This document shows positions 32,819 through 41,658 of a DNA stretch of 64,000 nucleotides, one piece after another. The stretch comes from Roseiarcus sp963761435 (GTDB taxonomy: Bacteria > Pseudomonadota > Alphaproteobacteria > Rhizobiales > Beijerinckiaceae): assembly GCA_963761435.1 (NCBI GenBank), contig CAVXHJ010000011.1, positions 62,001 through 126,000 on the forward strand, in the 5' to 3' direction. The stretch's first letter is position 1. The number at the start of each line of letters is the position of its first letter. A model generated the notes under the pieces. The model searched no databases. It saw only the letters and a list, made by a program, of their open reading frames with translations, and was not told the origin of the DNA. The position numbers and the translations under genes are program-made.

Positions 32819-33568
32819 ATGCCGGCCGGGTCGTCACGGAGCGTCATCTCCGAGGAGGTCGCCCGCTTCGAAGCGTTGGGCGACGCCTGGTGGGACCCCG
32901 ACGGGCCGATGGCGCCGCTCCATCGCCTGAATCCGGTCCGGATCGGTTGGGCGCGCGACTTGATCGTGCGCCATTTCGAGCTCGAGGCGTCTTCGGGCGC
33001 TCCGCTCGCCGGCGTCAGCATTGTCGATGTCGGCTGCGGCGGGGGGCTGTTCGCCGAACCCCTGGCCCGCCTCGGCGCGGACGTTGTCGGCGTCGATCCG
33101 GCGGAAGCCGCGATCGAGGCCGCGCGCCGTCATGCGGAGGAGACGGGCGCCAGGCTCGCCTATCGCATGGGCGCGGTCGAGGAGATCGGCGCGGATGAGC
33201 GTCGGTTCGACGTCGTGAGCGCGATGGAGGTGATCGAGCACGCGCCCGATCCAAAAGCATTCATCGCGGCCGCCGCCTCGCTCGTCAGGCCCGGCGGGCT
33301 TCTCCTCGTCTCGACCCTCAACCGGACGCTAAAGAGCTTCGCCCTCGCCATCGTCGGCGCGGAATACGTGCTGCGCTGGCTCGAGCCGGGAACCCACCGC
33401 TGGGAGCAGTTCGTGACCCCGCTCGAACTCACCGCCTTCGCGCGCGCCGCGGGCCTGAGGCGCCAGAGCCTGCGGGGCGTCGTCTACGATCCGTTCCGCC
33501 GCGACTGGCGCCTCTCGTCCGACACGGGGGTGAACTACCTGTTCGCCGCGACGAAGGCGGAGTTATAG
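32819..33568 (+). CDS. ubiG: Ubiquinone biosynthesis O-methyltransferase
   Basis: 249 aa. SAM-binding motif VDVGCGGGLFAEPLARLGADVVGVDPA, post-motifs DVVSAMEVIEHAPDP and LVRPGGLLLVSTLNRT, and the UbiG-typical N-terminus (EVARFEALGDAWWDPDGPMAPLHRLNPVR). It catalyses both O-methylations of ubiquinone synthesis. AAAGG is 7 nt before the ATG at 32819; the longer frame from 32708 is not needed. lysC-ubiG divergence is a familiar order in Rhizobiales. Confidence 0.95.
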   Translation: MPAGSSRSVISEEVARFEALGDAWWDPDGPMAPLHRLNPVRIGWARDLIVRHFELEASSGAPLAGVSIVDVGCGGGLFAEPLARLGADVVGVDPAEAAIEAARRHAEETGARLAYRMGAVEEIGADERRFDVVSAMEVIEHAPDPKAFIAAAASLVRPGGLLLVSTLNRTLKSFALAIVGAEYVLRWLEPGTHRWEQFVTPLELTAFARAAGLRRQSLRGVVYDPFRRDWRLSSDTGVNYLFAATKAEL

Positions 33569-33673
33569 GTTTCAAACTCAATCGACTTCACGGAAGCGGC
33601 AACCTCAGGCGGAGAGCGGCGTTATGCCTGATCCATGGTCCGCAAAATTGGGTTCGGCGCGCCAACCCTTGCG

Positions 33674-34366
33674 TCACTTCCCCGGGCACTCCTTCTGCAG
33701 CCGGTCCATCGCCTGGGCGAAGCCGGTCAGCGAATAGGTGTCGATCGACTGGTGGCCTCGGAGCGAGGCGGCTTTGATGACGAGTTTCGCGCCCTTGCGC
33801 ATTTCCGTGATCAGCGCGCCTTCCTTGGCGGCGTTCTTGACCCATAGGTTCCCGCCTTTGGGCAGCATCTCGAACGTCGTCTCGTCCACCAAGGCCACCG
33901 GGGCCGAAGCGCCCGCGGCCGACGCGGGAGGCGTTTTCGATTTGGCGTCAGACTTCGACGCCGGCTTCTCGCCCGGCTTCGGGTCGGCCTTGGCTTCGGC
34001 GACGTCCGCGCCTCCAGCAACGTCGAAGCCCATGATGAACGAAACCTCGTTGCGCACCCCTTCCGCGGGGCGGTCGGAGATGAACGCATAGCCAGGGTCG
34101 CGCTTGAGGCTGGCCGGATCGCGCGATTTGGGCTGGGCGAGCGTGTAGCAGATCTTTCCCTTGCCCGAATCGCCGACGAATACGTTCCAGTCGCCGAAGG
34201 TCGCGACCAGAGCGGGCTTGGAAGCCTCGTCCTTCTTTTCCGTTTTCGCCGCGGACTTGGCGGGCTTGGTCGCGGCGGTCGTGGGAGTCCCGAGGGCGCC
34301 TGCGGCCAAGACGGCCGCACTGACGAGCCCAATGGCGCGAAGAGGCGAAACGGCGGGGCGCTTCAT
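33674..34366 (-). CDS. Invasion-associated locus B (IalB)-family exported protein
   Basis: 230 aa. Signal peptide (residues 1-32, AVLAAGALGTPTTAA), a Lys-rich linker, then the IalB core: FGDWNVFVGDSGKGKICYTLAQP...AFISDRPAEGVRNEVSFIMG, and ending in a segment with ITEMRKGAKLVIKAASLRG. A Lys/Ala/Pro-rich insert (residues about 120-150) interrupts the domain. IalB-like proteins are envelope proteins of alphaproteobacteria, linked to host invasion in Bartonella but general elsewhere. AAAGGA is 8 nt before the ATG. Confidence 0.85.
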   Translation of the reverse strand: MKRPAVSPLRAIGLVSAAVLAAGALGTPTTAATKPAKSAAKTEKKDEASKPALVATFGDWNVFVGDSGKGKICYTLAQPKSRDPASLKRDPGYAFISDRPAEGVRNEVSFIMGFDVAGGADVAEAKADPKPGEKPASKSDAKSKTPPASAAGASAPVALVDETTFEMLPKGGNLWVKNAAKEGALITEMRKGAKLVIKAASLRGHQSIDTYSLTGFAQAMDRLQKECPGK

Positions 34367-34520
34367 CGGCAACAATCCTTTGAGCCGGGCCCAACCCCGG
34401 CTGGCGGGCTTCCCTGCCGTCCGATCGGGGCGAAATTCCGGCCTTTCGCCTTGCCGGGGCGGGCTGCTGCTGCAATCCTGCATTTGGTTACTGAAAAATA
34501 AGTAAAATTGGGAGCCTATT

Positions 34521-35510
34521 ATGAAAGCCCTGATCTGTGCATCGCTTGGTCCCGCCGAAAACCTGAAGGTGGCGGACGTTGCCGCGCCCTCGCCTGGCGA
34601 CGGCGAGGTTCTGGTGAAGGTAGCCTATGCCGGACTCAACTTTTTCGACACGTTGATCATCGAAGGCAAGTATCAGCTGCGGCCCGCGCCGCCATTTTCG
34701 CCCGGCGGAGAGTTCTCGGGCCACGTTATCGCGCTGGGGCGGGGGGCGCGCGGGTTTGCGGTCGGCGATCCGGTTATGGGCTTCTGCGGCTATGGCGCGG
34801 CCGCCGAGCAGATTGCGATCACGACCAAACGGCTGGCTCATATCCCCGACGGCCTTCCGCTCGACAAGGCGGCGGGGCTTTCCGTCGCCTACGGCACGAG
34901 CCTGCATGCGCTCAAGCAACGGGCTGAGATGAAGCCCGGCGAGACCCTGCTGGTGCTGGGCGCTTCCGGCGGCGTCGGACTTGCGGCGGTCGAGATCGGC
35001 AAGGCGATGGGCGCTCGGGTCATCGCCGGCGCGTCCTCGGACGAAAAGCTCGCCTTCGCCCGCCGCTACGGCGCGGCCGAGGCGGTCAATACCGCCACGG
35101 AGGACCTGCGCGCGCGCCTGAAGGAAATCACGCCCAACGGCGTCGATGTCGTCTACGACCCGGTCGGCGGGGCCCTGACTGAGGCGGCGCTGCGTTCGCT
35201 CGCGTGGAAGGGACGGCTTCTGGTGATCGGCTTCGCCTCGGGCGAGATTCCGAGGCCCCCGCTCAACATCCCGTTGCTCAAGGGCTGCGACATTCGGGGC
35301 GTCTACTGGGGCGAATTCACCGCCCGGGAACCAGAAGAGCATCGCAAAAACATGGCTGAGCTTCTGGATTGGGCGAAATCTGGAACTCTCAGCGTTCATG
35401 TCCACGCGACATACGAGCTGGAAGAATTCCGACAGGCCTTCGAGGCGATCGCCAAGCGCAAGACGCTCGGCAAGACCCTGCTTCGATTTGGCGCATCAGG
35501 AGCGCATTGA
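34521..35510 (+). CDS. Zinc-independent quinone oxidoreductase (MDR family)
   Basis: 329 aa. N-terminal GroES-like domain (VLVKVAYAGLNFFDTLIIEGKYQ...PGGEFSGHV) lacking the Zn-binding Cys residues, and a Rossmann domain with VLGASGGVGLAAVEIGKAMGARVIAG. Typical of NADPH:quinone reductase-like (QorA/CAA43093-type) medium-chain oxidoreductases. Substrate uncertain: quinones or enoyl-type compounds. Divergent from the ialB-like gene. Confidence 0.9.
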   Translation: MKALICASLGPAENLKVADVAAPSPGDGEVLVKVAYAGLNFFDTLIIEGKYQLRPAPPFSPGGEFSGHVIALGRGARGFAVGDPVMGFCGYGAAAEQIAITTKRLAHIPDGLPLDKAAGLSVAYGTSLHALKQRAEMKPGETLLVLGASGGVGLAAVEIGKAMGARVIAGASSDEKLAFARRYGAAEAVNTATEDLRARLKEITPNGVDVVYDPVGGALTEAALRSLAWKGRLLVIGFASGEIPRPPLNIPLLKGCDIRGVYWGEFTAREPEEHRKNMAELLDWAKSGTLSVHVHATYELEEFRQAFEAIAKRKTLGKTLLRFGASGAH

Positions 35511-35590
35511 TCCTACGGATTGAAACTGATTCTGCCATACACAACATAGGGTCGGGATGAGGCGCCGCGGACAAATCGGCGAGGTCGACG

Positions 35591-36220
35591 ATGGACGAAG
35601 GCGAATCATCCCAGGTTGAAATCCGGCGTCTGTGGCCGTCGGACAAGGAATCTTTTCGCGATCATTTGCTGAGGCTTGATCCGCAGAGTCGGCATCACCG
35701 CTTCGGCGGTGGGATGTCGGACGATTTTCTTGTCCATTACGCCGAAAACTGCTTCGGCAAGGGCGATCTCGTTTATGGGGCCTTTGTTGACGGCAAAATG
35801 GTCGGCGCGGCCGAATTGCGCTCCCGCCGGGCCATCTGGAGCGAGCAAGCCCCGTTCGGGCGCAACATCCACGCCGAAGCCGCATTCTCGGTGGAGGGCG
35901 GCTATCGGCGCCGCGGTATCGGCGAAAGACTGTTCAAGCGCATCCGGCGGGCCGCCACCAATCACGGCGTCGAGGCGATCGAGATCGTCTGCCAGCCGGA
36001 CAATATCGGAATGCAAAGCTTGGCGAAAAAGTTCAAGACCCAGTTCGCCTTCGAGGAGAACGCCCTCACCGGCCGCCTGACAGCACGCGCGCCGACTGCG
36101 CTCTCGCTGATCCGAGAGGCGACGGGCGATGCGCTCGACTTCGGCGCCGCCGTCTTCGACGCCCACTGGCGAGCGGTGGCGGAGACACGGCAAAAGGCGA
36201 GTGAACCCGCCGGAGATTAG
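35591..36220 (+). CDS. GNAT-family acetyltransferase
   Basis: 209 aa. The start EIRRLWPSDKESFRDHLLRLDPQSRHHRFGGGMSDDFL is characteristic of a GNAT group related to the acetyltransferase part of acyl-CoA synthetase fusions. The acetyl-CoA pyrophosphate loop is GGYRRRGIGERLF (Q/RxxGxG). The acceptor is unknown. It converges on apt and their ends overlap by 4 bp. Confidence 0.85.
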   Translation: MDEGESSQVEIRRLWPSDKESFRDHLLRLDPQSRHHRFGGGMSDDFLVHYAENCFGKGDLVYGAFVDGKMVGAAELRSRRAIWSEQAPFGRNIHAEAAFSVEGGYRRRGIGERLFKRIRRAATNHGVEAIEIVCQPDNIGMQSLAKKFKTQFAFEENALTGRLTARAPTALSLIREATGDALDFGAAVFDAHWRAVAETRQKASEPAGD

Positions 36221-36744
36221 TGCCCGGGGAAGGAAACCAGACTGCGCACCGGGACGCCCAAGGCTTCGATCTTGGCCGCCCCGCCGAGGTCAGGGAGGTC
36301 GATGACGAAACATGCGGCGACGGCCTCAGCGTCCATCTGGCGCAGGAGCTTGATCGCCGCCTCGGCCGTTCCTCCCGTCGCGACCAGATCGTCGACCAGG
36401 ATCACCCGCTCGCCCTTGGCGACCGCGTCCTCATGCATCTCCATCTGATCGAGGCCGTATTCGAGCGAATAGGGTATCGAAACCGTCGCGTGCGGAAGCT
36501 TGCCCTTCTTGCGGATCGGAACGAAGCCGGCTGACAGTTGGTGCGCGACCGCGCCGCCGAGAATGAAGCCGCGCGCCTCGACGCCGGCGACCTTGTCGAT
36601 TTTCGTTCCCGCCCACGGCTGCACCAATTCGTCGACCGCCCGGCGAAACGCTCTCGCGTCGCCAAGGAGCGTCGTGATGTCGCGAAACAGGATGCCCTTC
36701 TTTGGGTAATCTGGGATCGTGCGGATGGTGTCGGCCAGACGCAT
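36217..36744 (-). CDS. apt: Adenine phosphoribosyltransferase
   Basis: 175 aa. PRPP-binding motif VILVDDLVATGGTAEAAIKLL, N-terminal IRTIPDYPKKGILFRDITTLLGD and VAGVEARGFILGGAVAHQL are all typical of APRT. It salvages adenine to AMP. Length fits the family. Confidence 0.95.
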   Translation of the reverse strand: MRLADTIRTIPDYPKKGILFRDITTLLGDARAFRRAVDELVQPWAGTKIDKVAGVEARGFILGGAVAHQLSAGFVPIRKKGKLPHATVSIPYSLEYGLDQMEMHEDAVAKGERVILVDDLVATGGTAEAAIKLLRQMDAEAVAACFVIDLPDLGGAAKIEALGVPVRSLVSFPGH

Positions 36745-36999
36745 GTCAGGGAACTCGTTTCGGGTGACGCGCGCGATCCATAGCGCATTCTGTTGGGATT
36801 TACAGCGGACGTCCTCGCGTCCCGGGACTGGACCGGCGCGCCCGGAGTCGCAGAGCGAGGAATGCGGAGAAACGGCGAAGGGACGCCGGATGTCCCAGAC
36901 CCGTCATTGGGTCCCCCCATCGTCGCAGCGTCTCGATCCACGACGCTGAAAGTGAGGACTTCCATCGTCGTTCGGCGCGGGGGTCACCGGAAGCGACAT

Positions 37000-37538
37000 T
37001 CAGTCGTTCGCCCCCGGACTGCCGCGCGTCGCCTCGAACAGGAACCAGGTGCGCCGCTCCGTCTGATCGATCCAGTTCTCCAAAAGGCTTGCGGTCGCGA
37101 CGTCGCCATGGCCGTCGCAGACGTTGTGGACCTGACGCATGATCGAGGTCAGGCGCTCATTGTCATCGCGCAGCTCGGCGAGCATGTCTTTCGGATCTAC
37201 GTAGTCGGCGTCGTTATCGAGAATGCGCTGCCGCCGGGCGATGTCCCCGATCGAATGCGGATGGTCGCGCCGCCGATCTTGCGCGCCCGCTCCGCGATAT
37301 CGTCGGTCATATCGAAAATCTGTTCGCCGTGCTCGTCGAGGAGCAGATGGTAGTCGCGGAAATGCGGGCCGCTCATATGCCAGTGGAAGTTCTTGGTCTT
37401 CATGTAGAGCGCGAACACATCCGCCAGCAGCCCTGCGAGCGCCGCCGAGACGTCCCGTGTCGCCTCTGCCTTCAGGTCAGTCGGCGTGCCGAGGCGCTCG
37501 CGGACATGGGTCTCCTTCACCGATTTCAACTTCGCCAT
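37000..37538 (-). pseudogene. dps: Dps/ferritin-like DNA-protection protein, frameshifted
   Basis: The first part (37197-37538) has the Dps start and ferroxidase motif (MKTKNFHWHMSGPHFRDYHLLLDEHGEQIFDMTDDIAERARKIGG, His/Asp/Glu ligands visible). After TIR the frame goes wrong. Two bases on, the sequence reads SIGDIARRQRILDNDADYVD and continues into the 61-residue ORF (MLAELRDDNERL...ATASLLENWIDQTERRTWFLFEA), the normal Dps C-terminus. A net 2-nt insertion near 37255 therefore splits an otherwise complete gene of about 178 codons. If it is a sequence error, the gene is intact and would store iron and protect DNA in stress. Confidence 0.85.
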
Positions 37539-37698
37539 TGCAGCCTCCTTCAGTGCATTTTCCCGATGTCGCCGTGAAGCGAGGACGTCCAGACCAAAGT
37601 CCCGCCCAAGGCTGATCGTTGCACGCCCCGCCCAACAATTCCAGCCTAGGCTCTGCGGATGCGAACTCCGCCCAGTGCGCTTTCGTCATGGGCCGCGC

Positions 37699-38058
37699 CT
37701 ACTTGCTGTCCGGGCATCGTCCCGGGGCCAAGTCCCTCTTTTCGGAGTTCTGCGCCGCATCGGGGCGGTCCGCCCTGGCGTGACGATCGCGACAGTCGCC
37801 GCCCATTTCGCCGCGTGCGCCTTCGCTGGTCCCGCCGCCACAATTCGCGCCGCAATTCATCCCCCCTTGAGGCCGGCTCGCGCCTCCCATTCCAACTGGC
37901 AGCAGCACAGCCTCCCCGCCGAAAGCGCCCGTGACCGCCGATGCGTCCCGCGACATTGAGGCGGGCAACCCCTTCGTAGTCGGCGCGGCTTCCACGGAAT
38001 CGCTGATCGCGCCCAACACAAGGATCGCAAGCAGACGGCGCGACGCCGCCAGCATCAC
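37699..38058 (-). CDS. Small exported Cys/Gly-rich protein coupled to sdhB
   Basis: 119-aa ORF starting at a GTG (followed by ATG) that overlaps the stop of sdhB. The first 24 residues form a good signal peptide (RRLLAILVLGAISDSVEA). The mature part has a CGANCGGG cluster and is Gly/Asp/Arg-rich without a recognised domain. The overlap and signal peptide argue for a real gene, the low-complexity tail against; no homologue is known to me. Confidence 0.4.
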   Translation of the reverse strand: MMLAASRRLLAILVLGAISDSVEAAPTTKGLPASMSRDASAVTGAFGGEAVLLPVGMGGASRPQGGMNCGANCGGGTSEGARGEMGGDCRDRHARADRPDAAQNSEKRDLAPGRCPDSK

Positions 38059-38834
38059 AGCCGGCGCTCGACCATCATTGCCTTGATATGGGCGATCGCC
38101 TTGGCCGGGTTGAGGCCTTTCGGGCAGGTCTTGGCGCAGTTCAAGATCGTGTGACAGCGGTAGAGGCGGAACGGGTCCTCAAGATCATCGAGCCGCTCCC
38201 CTTGCGCCTCGTCCCGCGAGTCGACGAGCCAGCGGTAGGCCTGGAGCAGAATCGCCGGTCCCAAATATCGGTCGCCGTTCCACCAGTAGCTTGGGCAAGC
38301 GGTCGAGCAGCAGGCGCAGAGGATGCATTCGTAGAGGCCATCGAGCTTCGCCCGCTCTTCGGGCGACTGCAGCCATTCCTTCTCCGGCGCGGGAGAAACG
38401 GTCTTGAGCCATGGCTCGATCGAGGCGTGCTGGGCAAAGAAGACCGTGAGGTCAGGCACGAGATCCTTGATCACCTCCTGGTGGGGCAACGGGTAGATCG
38501 TGACCGGCGCGGCGACCTCGTCGATGCCGCGGGTGCAGGCGAGCGTATTGAGCCCGTCGATGTTCATCGCGCACGAGCCGCACACCCCCTCGCGGCAGGA
38601 GCGGCGGAAGGTCAGCGTCGAATCGATCTTGGCTTTGATCCAGATGAGCGCGTCGAGAACCATCGGCCCGCAGTCGTCGCGATCGACGAAATAGACGTCG
38701 ATGCGCGGATTGGCGCCTTCGTCGGGGTTCCAGCGATAGATGCGGAATTCAGTCAGCCGCGCGGCGTTGGCCGGTTTCGGCCAAGTCTTGCCCGGTTGGA
38801 CGCGGGAGTTCTTTGGGAGAGCGAATTCGACCAT
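38055..38834 (-). CDS. sdhB: Succinate dehydrogenase iron-sulfur subunit
   Basis: 259 aa. [2Fe-2S] ligands in CREGVCGSCAMNIDG with the distal Cys, [4Fe-4S] and [3Fe-4S] ligands in CILCACCSTACPSYWWN and CHTILNCAKTCPKGLNP. It passes electrons from the SdhA flavin to quinone at the inner membrane. Last enzyme gene of the sdhCDAB order, read toward lower coordinates. Confidence 0.97.
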   Translation of the reverse strand: MVEFALPKNSRVQPGKTWPKPANAARLTEFRIYRWNPDEGANPRIDVYFVDRDDCGPMVLDALIWIKAKIDSTLTFRRSCREGVCGSCAMNIDGLNTLACTRGIDEVAAPVTIYPLPHQEVIKDLVPDLTVFFAQHASIEPWLKTVSPAPEKEWLQSPEERAKLDGLYECILCACCSTACPSYWWNGDRYLGPAILLQAYRWLVDSRDEAQGERLDDLEDPFRLYRCHTILNCAKTCPKGLNPAKAIAHIKAMMVERRL

Positions 38835-38883
38835 CGCGCCTTATCCGTTACCGAGCGGCCGCCGCGACGGGCGGGATGCCCAA

Positions 38884-40719
38884 TCAATATACCCGCGCCT
38901 TCGGCTCGATGTAGCCGATGTCATTGCTCATCGTATAGGCGTGCACTGGCCGGTAGTCGATCGTCACCGTCTGCTTCACGGGATCGATCCAGGTGAGGGT
39001 ATGCTTCATCCAGTTGACGTCGTCACGATTGGGGTGGTCCTCGCGCGCGTGCGCTCCGCGGCTTTCGAGACGGTTGAGGGCTCCCTCCATCGTCACTACC
39101 GCCTGCGCGATCAGATTGTCGTATTCCAGTGTCTCGATCAGATCCGAGTTCCAGATGAGCGAGCGGTCGGTGACAGAAACGTCCGCGCCCGAGCGCCAGG
39201 CGGCATGGATCTTCTCCTTGCCCTCGGCGAGCACCTCACCGGTGCGGAACACCGCGCAATTGTTCTGCATGACCTGCTGCATGTTGAGACGCAGCGCCGC
39301 CGTCGGAGTCTTCCCCTTGGCGTTGCGAAACCGGTCGAGCCGGCTCAGGGCAAGCTCGGCGCTGTCGCTCGGCAGTTCGGGCTGCTTGTCGCCGGGCTTC
39401 AGCATCTCCGCCGCGCGCAGGCCCGCTGCCCGGCCGAAAACGACGAGGTCGATGAGCGAATTCGAACCGAGCCTGTTGGCGCCATGCACCGACACGCACG
39501 CCGCTTCGCCAAGCGCCATCAGCCCTGGCACGATCGAATCGGGATCGCCGTTGACCTTCGTCAGGACCTCGCCGTGGTAGTTGGTCGGGATGCCGCCCAT
39601 GTTGTAGTGAACGGTCGGCAGGACCGGAATCGGCTCCTTGGTTAGATCGACGCCGGCGAAAATGCGGGCGCTGTCGGAAATGCCGGGCAGACGTTCGTGC
39701 AGCACCTTGGGATCGAGATGATCGAGGTGCAGGTGAATGTGGTCCTTGTCCCTGCCGACGCCGCGACCCTCGCGGATTTCCATCGTCATCGCTCGGCTGA
39801 CGACATCGCGCGAAGCAAGGTCCTTGGCGGATGGAGCATGACGCTCCATGAAGCGCTCGCCCTCCGAATTGACGAGATAGCCGCCTTCACCGCGGGCGCC
39901 CTCGGTGATGAGGCAGCCAGCGCCATAGATGCCGGTCGGGTGGAACTGCACGAACTCCATGTCCTGCAGCGGGAGCCCGGCGCGCAGCGCCATCGCGTTG
40001 CCGTCACCCGTGCACGTGTGGGCCGACGTCGCAGAGAAATAGGCGCGGCCATAGCCTCCGGTGGCGAGGACAGTGACCTGCGCGCGGAACCGATGGATCG
40101 TCCCGTCATCCAGCTTCAGGCAGACAAGGCCGCGGACCGCGCCCTCGGGGTCACGGATGAGGTCGATGGCGAAATATTCGATGAAGAACTGGCACTTCGC
40201 TTTCAGCGCCTGCCCGTAGAGCGTGTGCAGGATGGCGTGCCCGGTGCGGTCGGCGGCGGCGCAGGTCCGCTGCGCAATGCCCTTGCCATATTCGGTCGTC
40301 ATGCCGCCGAACGGGCGCTGGTAGATTTTGCCCGCTTCGGTGCGGGAGAATGGCACGCCCCAATGGTCGAGTTCGTACACGGCCGCGGGCGCCTGGCGGC
40401 ACATGTATTCGATCGCGTCCTGGTCGCCGAGCCAGTCGGAGCCTTTGACAGTGTCGTACATGTGCCAACGCCAGTCGTCCGGACCCATATTGCCGAGGGA
40501 AGCGGATATGCCGCCTTGCGCGGCGACCGTGTGCGAGCGGGTCGGGAACACTTTCGTGATGCACGCCGTGCGCAGGCCGGCTTGGGCGCAGCCGACGCTC
40601 GCCCGCAATCCGGCGCCGCCGGCGCCGACGACGACGACGTCGAACGTGTGGTCGGTGACCGGATACGCCTTGCCCCCAAGCGCCGGCGCACTCTGCGCGG
40701 AAGAGCCGTTGGTCGGCAT
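38884..40719 (-). CDS. sdhA: Succinate dehydrogenase flavoprotein subunit
   Basis: 611 aa. FAD-binding VVVVGAGGAGLRASVG, the covalent-FAD His in TRSHTVAAQGGISASLGN, active-site residues in HPTGIYGAGCLITEGARGEGGYL and a C-terminal DDVNWMKHTL...DYRPVH. Oxidises succinate to fumarate in the TCA cycle. It links functionally to the 2-oxoglutarate-yielding cluster downstream, though not by shared regulation seen here. Confidence 0.97.
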   Translation of the reverse strand: MPTNGSSAQSAPALGGKAYPVTDHTFDVVVVGAGGAGLRASVGCAQAGLRTACITKVFPTRSHTVAAQGGISASLGNMGPDDWRWHMYDTVKGSDWLGDQDAIEYMCRQAPAAVYELDHWGVPFSRTEAGKIYQRPFGGMTTEYGKGIAQRTCAAADRTGHAILHTLYGQALKAKCQFFIEYFAIDLIRDPEGAVRGLVCLKLDDGTIHRFRAQVTVLATGGYGRAYFSATSAHTCTGDGNAMALRAGLPLQDMEFVQFHPTGIYGAGCLITEGARGEGGYLVNSEGERFMERHAPSAKDLASRDVVSRAMTMEIREGRGVGRDKDHIHLHLDHLDPKVLHERLPGISDSARIFAGVDLTKEPIPVLPTVHYNMGGIPTNYHGEVLTKVNGDPDSIVPGLMALGEAACVSVHGANRLGSNSLIDLVVFGRAAGLRAAEMLKPGDKQPELPSDSAELALSRLDRFRNAKGKTPTAALRLNMQQVMQNNCAVFRTGEVLAEGKEKIHAAWRSGADVSVTDRSLIWNSDLIETLEYDNLIAQAVVTMEGALNRLESRGAHAREDHPNRDDVNWMKHTLTWIDPVKQTVTIDYRPVHAYTMSNDIGYIEPKARVY

Positions 40720-40746
40720 CGATGGTCCGTCTTCCTAGAAGGTTGC

Positions 40747-41136
40747 TCAGGTGAAGGCGATGCGCAGCGTCGCGTAGACGCATGCGAGCGCCAGAAGCGC
40801 GGCGAGAAGAGTGTTGACGGCCAGCGCCCACGCGCGCGACTGGCCGCCAATGTAGTCGACAATGATGGAGCGCATGCCTAGCTCCATGTGAACGATCCCC
40901 GCCAGTACGAACCCGAGCAGCAAGATCGCTGGGACCGGCCGCGCAAGTTCCGCACGCACTCCGTTGTAGTCCTTGCGCAAGAGGTCGAGCATGAGCCAGA
41001 CGAAGCCGACCGTTAGCGGCACGAGCGCCAACGAGGTCAAGTGAACGAACCAGGCGTCGGCCGTTCCTGTGCGGGACGAGCCGAGAAATCGAACCCGCCC
41101 CAGCGGAGTGCGCAGATCGCTCGGATGATCGACCAT
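40747..41136 (-). CDS. sdhD: Succinate dehydrogenase membrane anchor subunit D
   Basis: 129 aa with three hydrophobic helices (FVHLTSLALVPLTVGFVWLM, AILLLGFVLAGIVHMELGM, LAVNTLLAALLALACVY). The His in GIVHMELGMRSIIVDY is the probable heme/quinone-site ligand. Together with SdhC it anchors SdhAB. Confidence 0.9.
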   Translation of the reverse strand: MVDHPSDLRTPLGRVRFLGSSRTGTADAWFVHLTSLALVPLTVGFVWLMLDLLRKDYNGVRAELARPVPAILLLGFVLAGIVHMELGMRSIIVDYIGGQSRAWALAVNTLLAALLALACVYATLRIAFT

Positions 41137-41148
41137 CGCGATGCTCCT

Positions 41149-41559
41149 TTAGCGGACGGCGTAGCCTACGCCCCAGACGACGACGGTCAACGCAAAACCT
41201 CCAATCAAGGTCGCCCATGCCATTTGATCGCGTATAGGCGCATCCAGGCCGTAGCCGGAATCCCACATGATGTGGCGAACGCCGCCGATGAGGTGATGAA
41301 AGAGCGCCCACGTAAAGCCGAACAGGACCAGACGCCCGATCACCGATTGAATGAATTCAGAAAAGACCGCGAAAGTCGAGGCGTCCGCCGAGGCGGCGAT
41401 GAGAAACCAGGCGAGCAGCAGGACCCCGACGTAAAGGGCGGCGCCGCTTATTCGATGGGCGAATGACATCGCCATCGTCATCGTCACGCGATAGATGCCC
41501 AGATGCGGCGACATCGGCCGCGGCCGGCGCGGACCCGGCAAAGCGTCGCTTGACGCCAT
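41149..41559 (-). CDS. sdhC: Succinate dehydrogenase cytochrome b556 subunit
   Basis: 136 aa. The SdhC signature RPMSPHLGIYRVTMTMAMSFAHRISGAAL and the heme-ligand His in LFHHLIGGVRHIMWDSGYGLD are clear; three membrane helices. First gene of sdhCDAB. Confidence 0.95.
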   Translation of the reverse strand: MASSDALPGPRRPRPMSPHLGIYRVTMTMAMSFAHRISGAALYVGVLLLAWFLIAASADASTFAVFSEFIQSVIGRLVLFGFTWALFHHLIGGVRHIMWDSGYGLDAPIRDQMAWATLIGGFALTVVVWGVGYAVR

Positions 41560-41658
41560 AACTATGATTCCCGTTTCTGCTTGGTGGGCGTTTTAGACCG
41601 CCGGTGCGACGCTCGCAACGTTCCTCGTGTTCGCTCTGGGTCACAGCGCAACTTGAGA

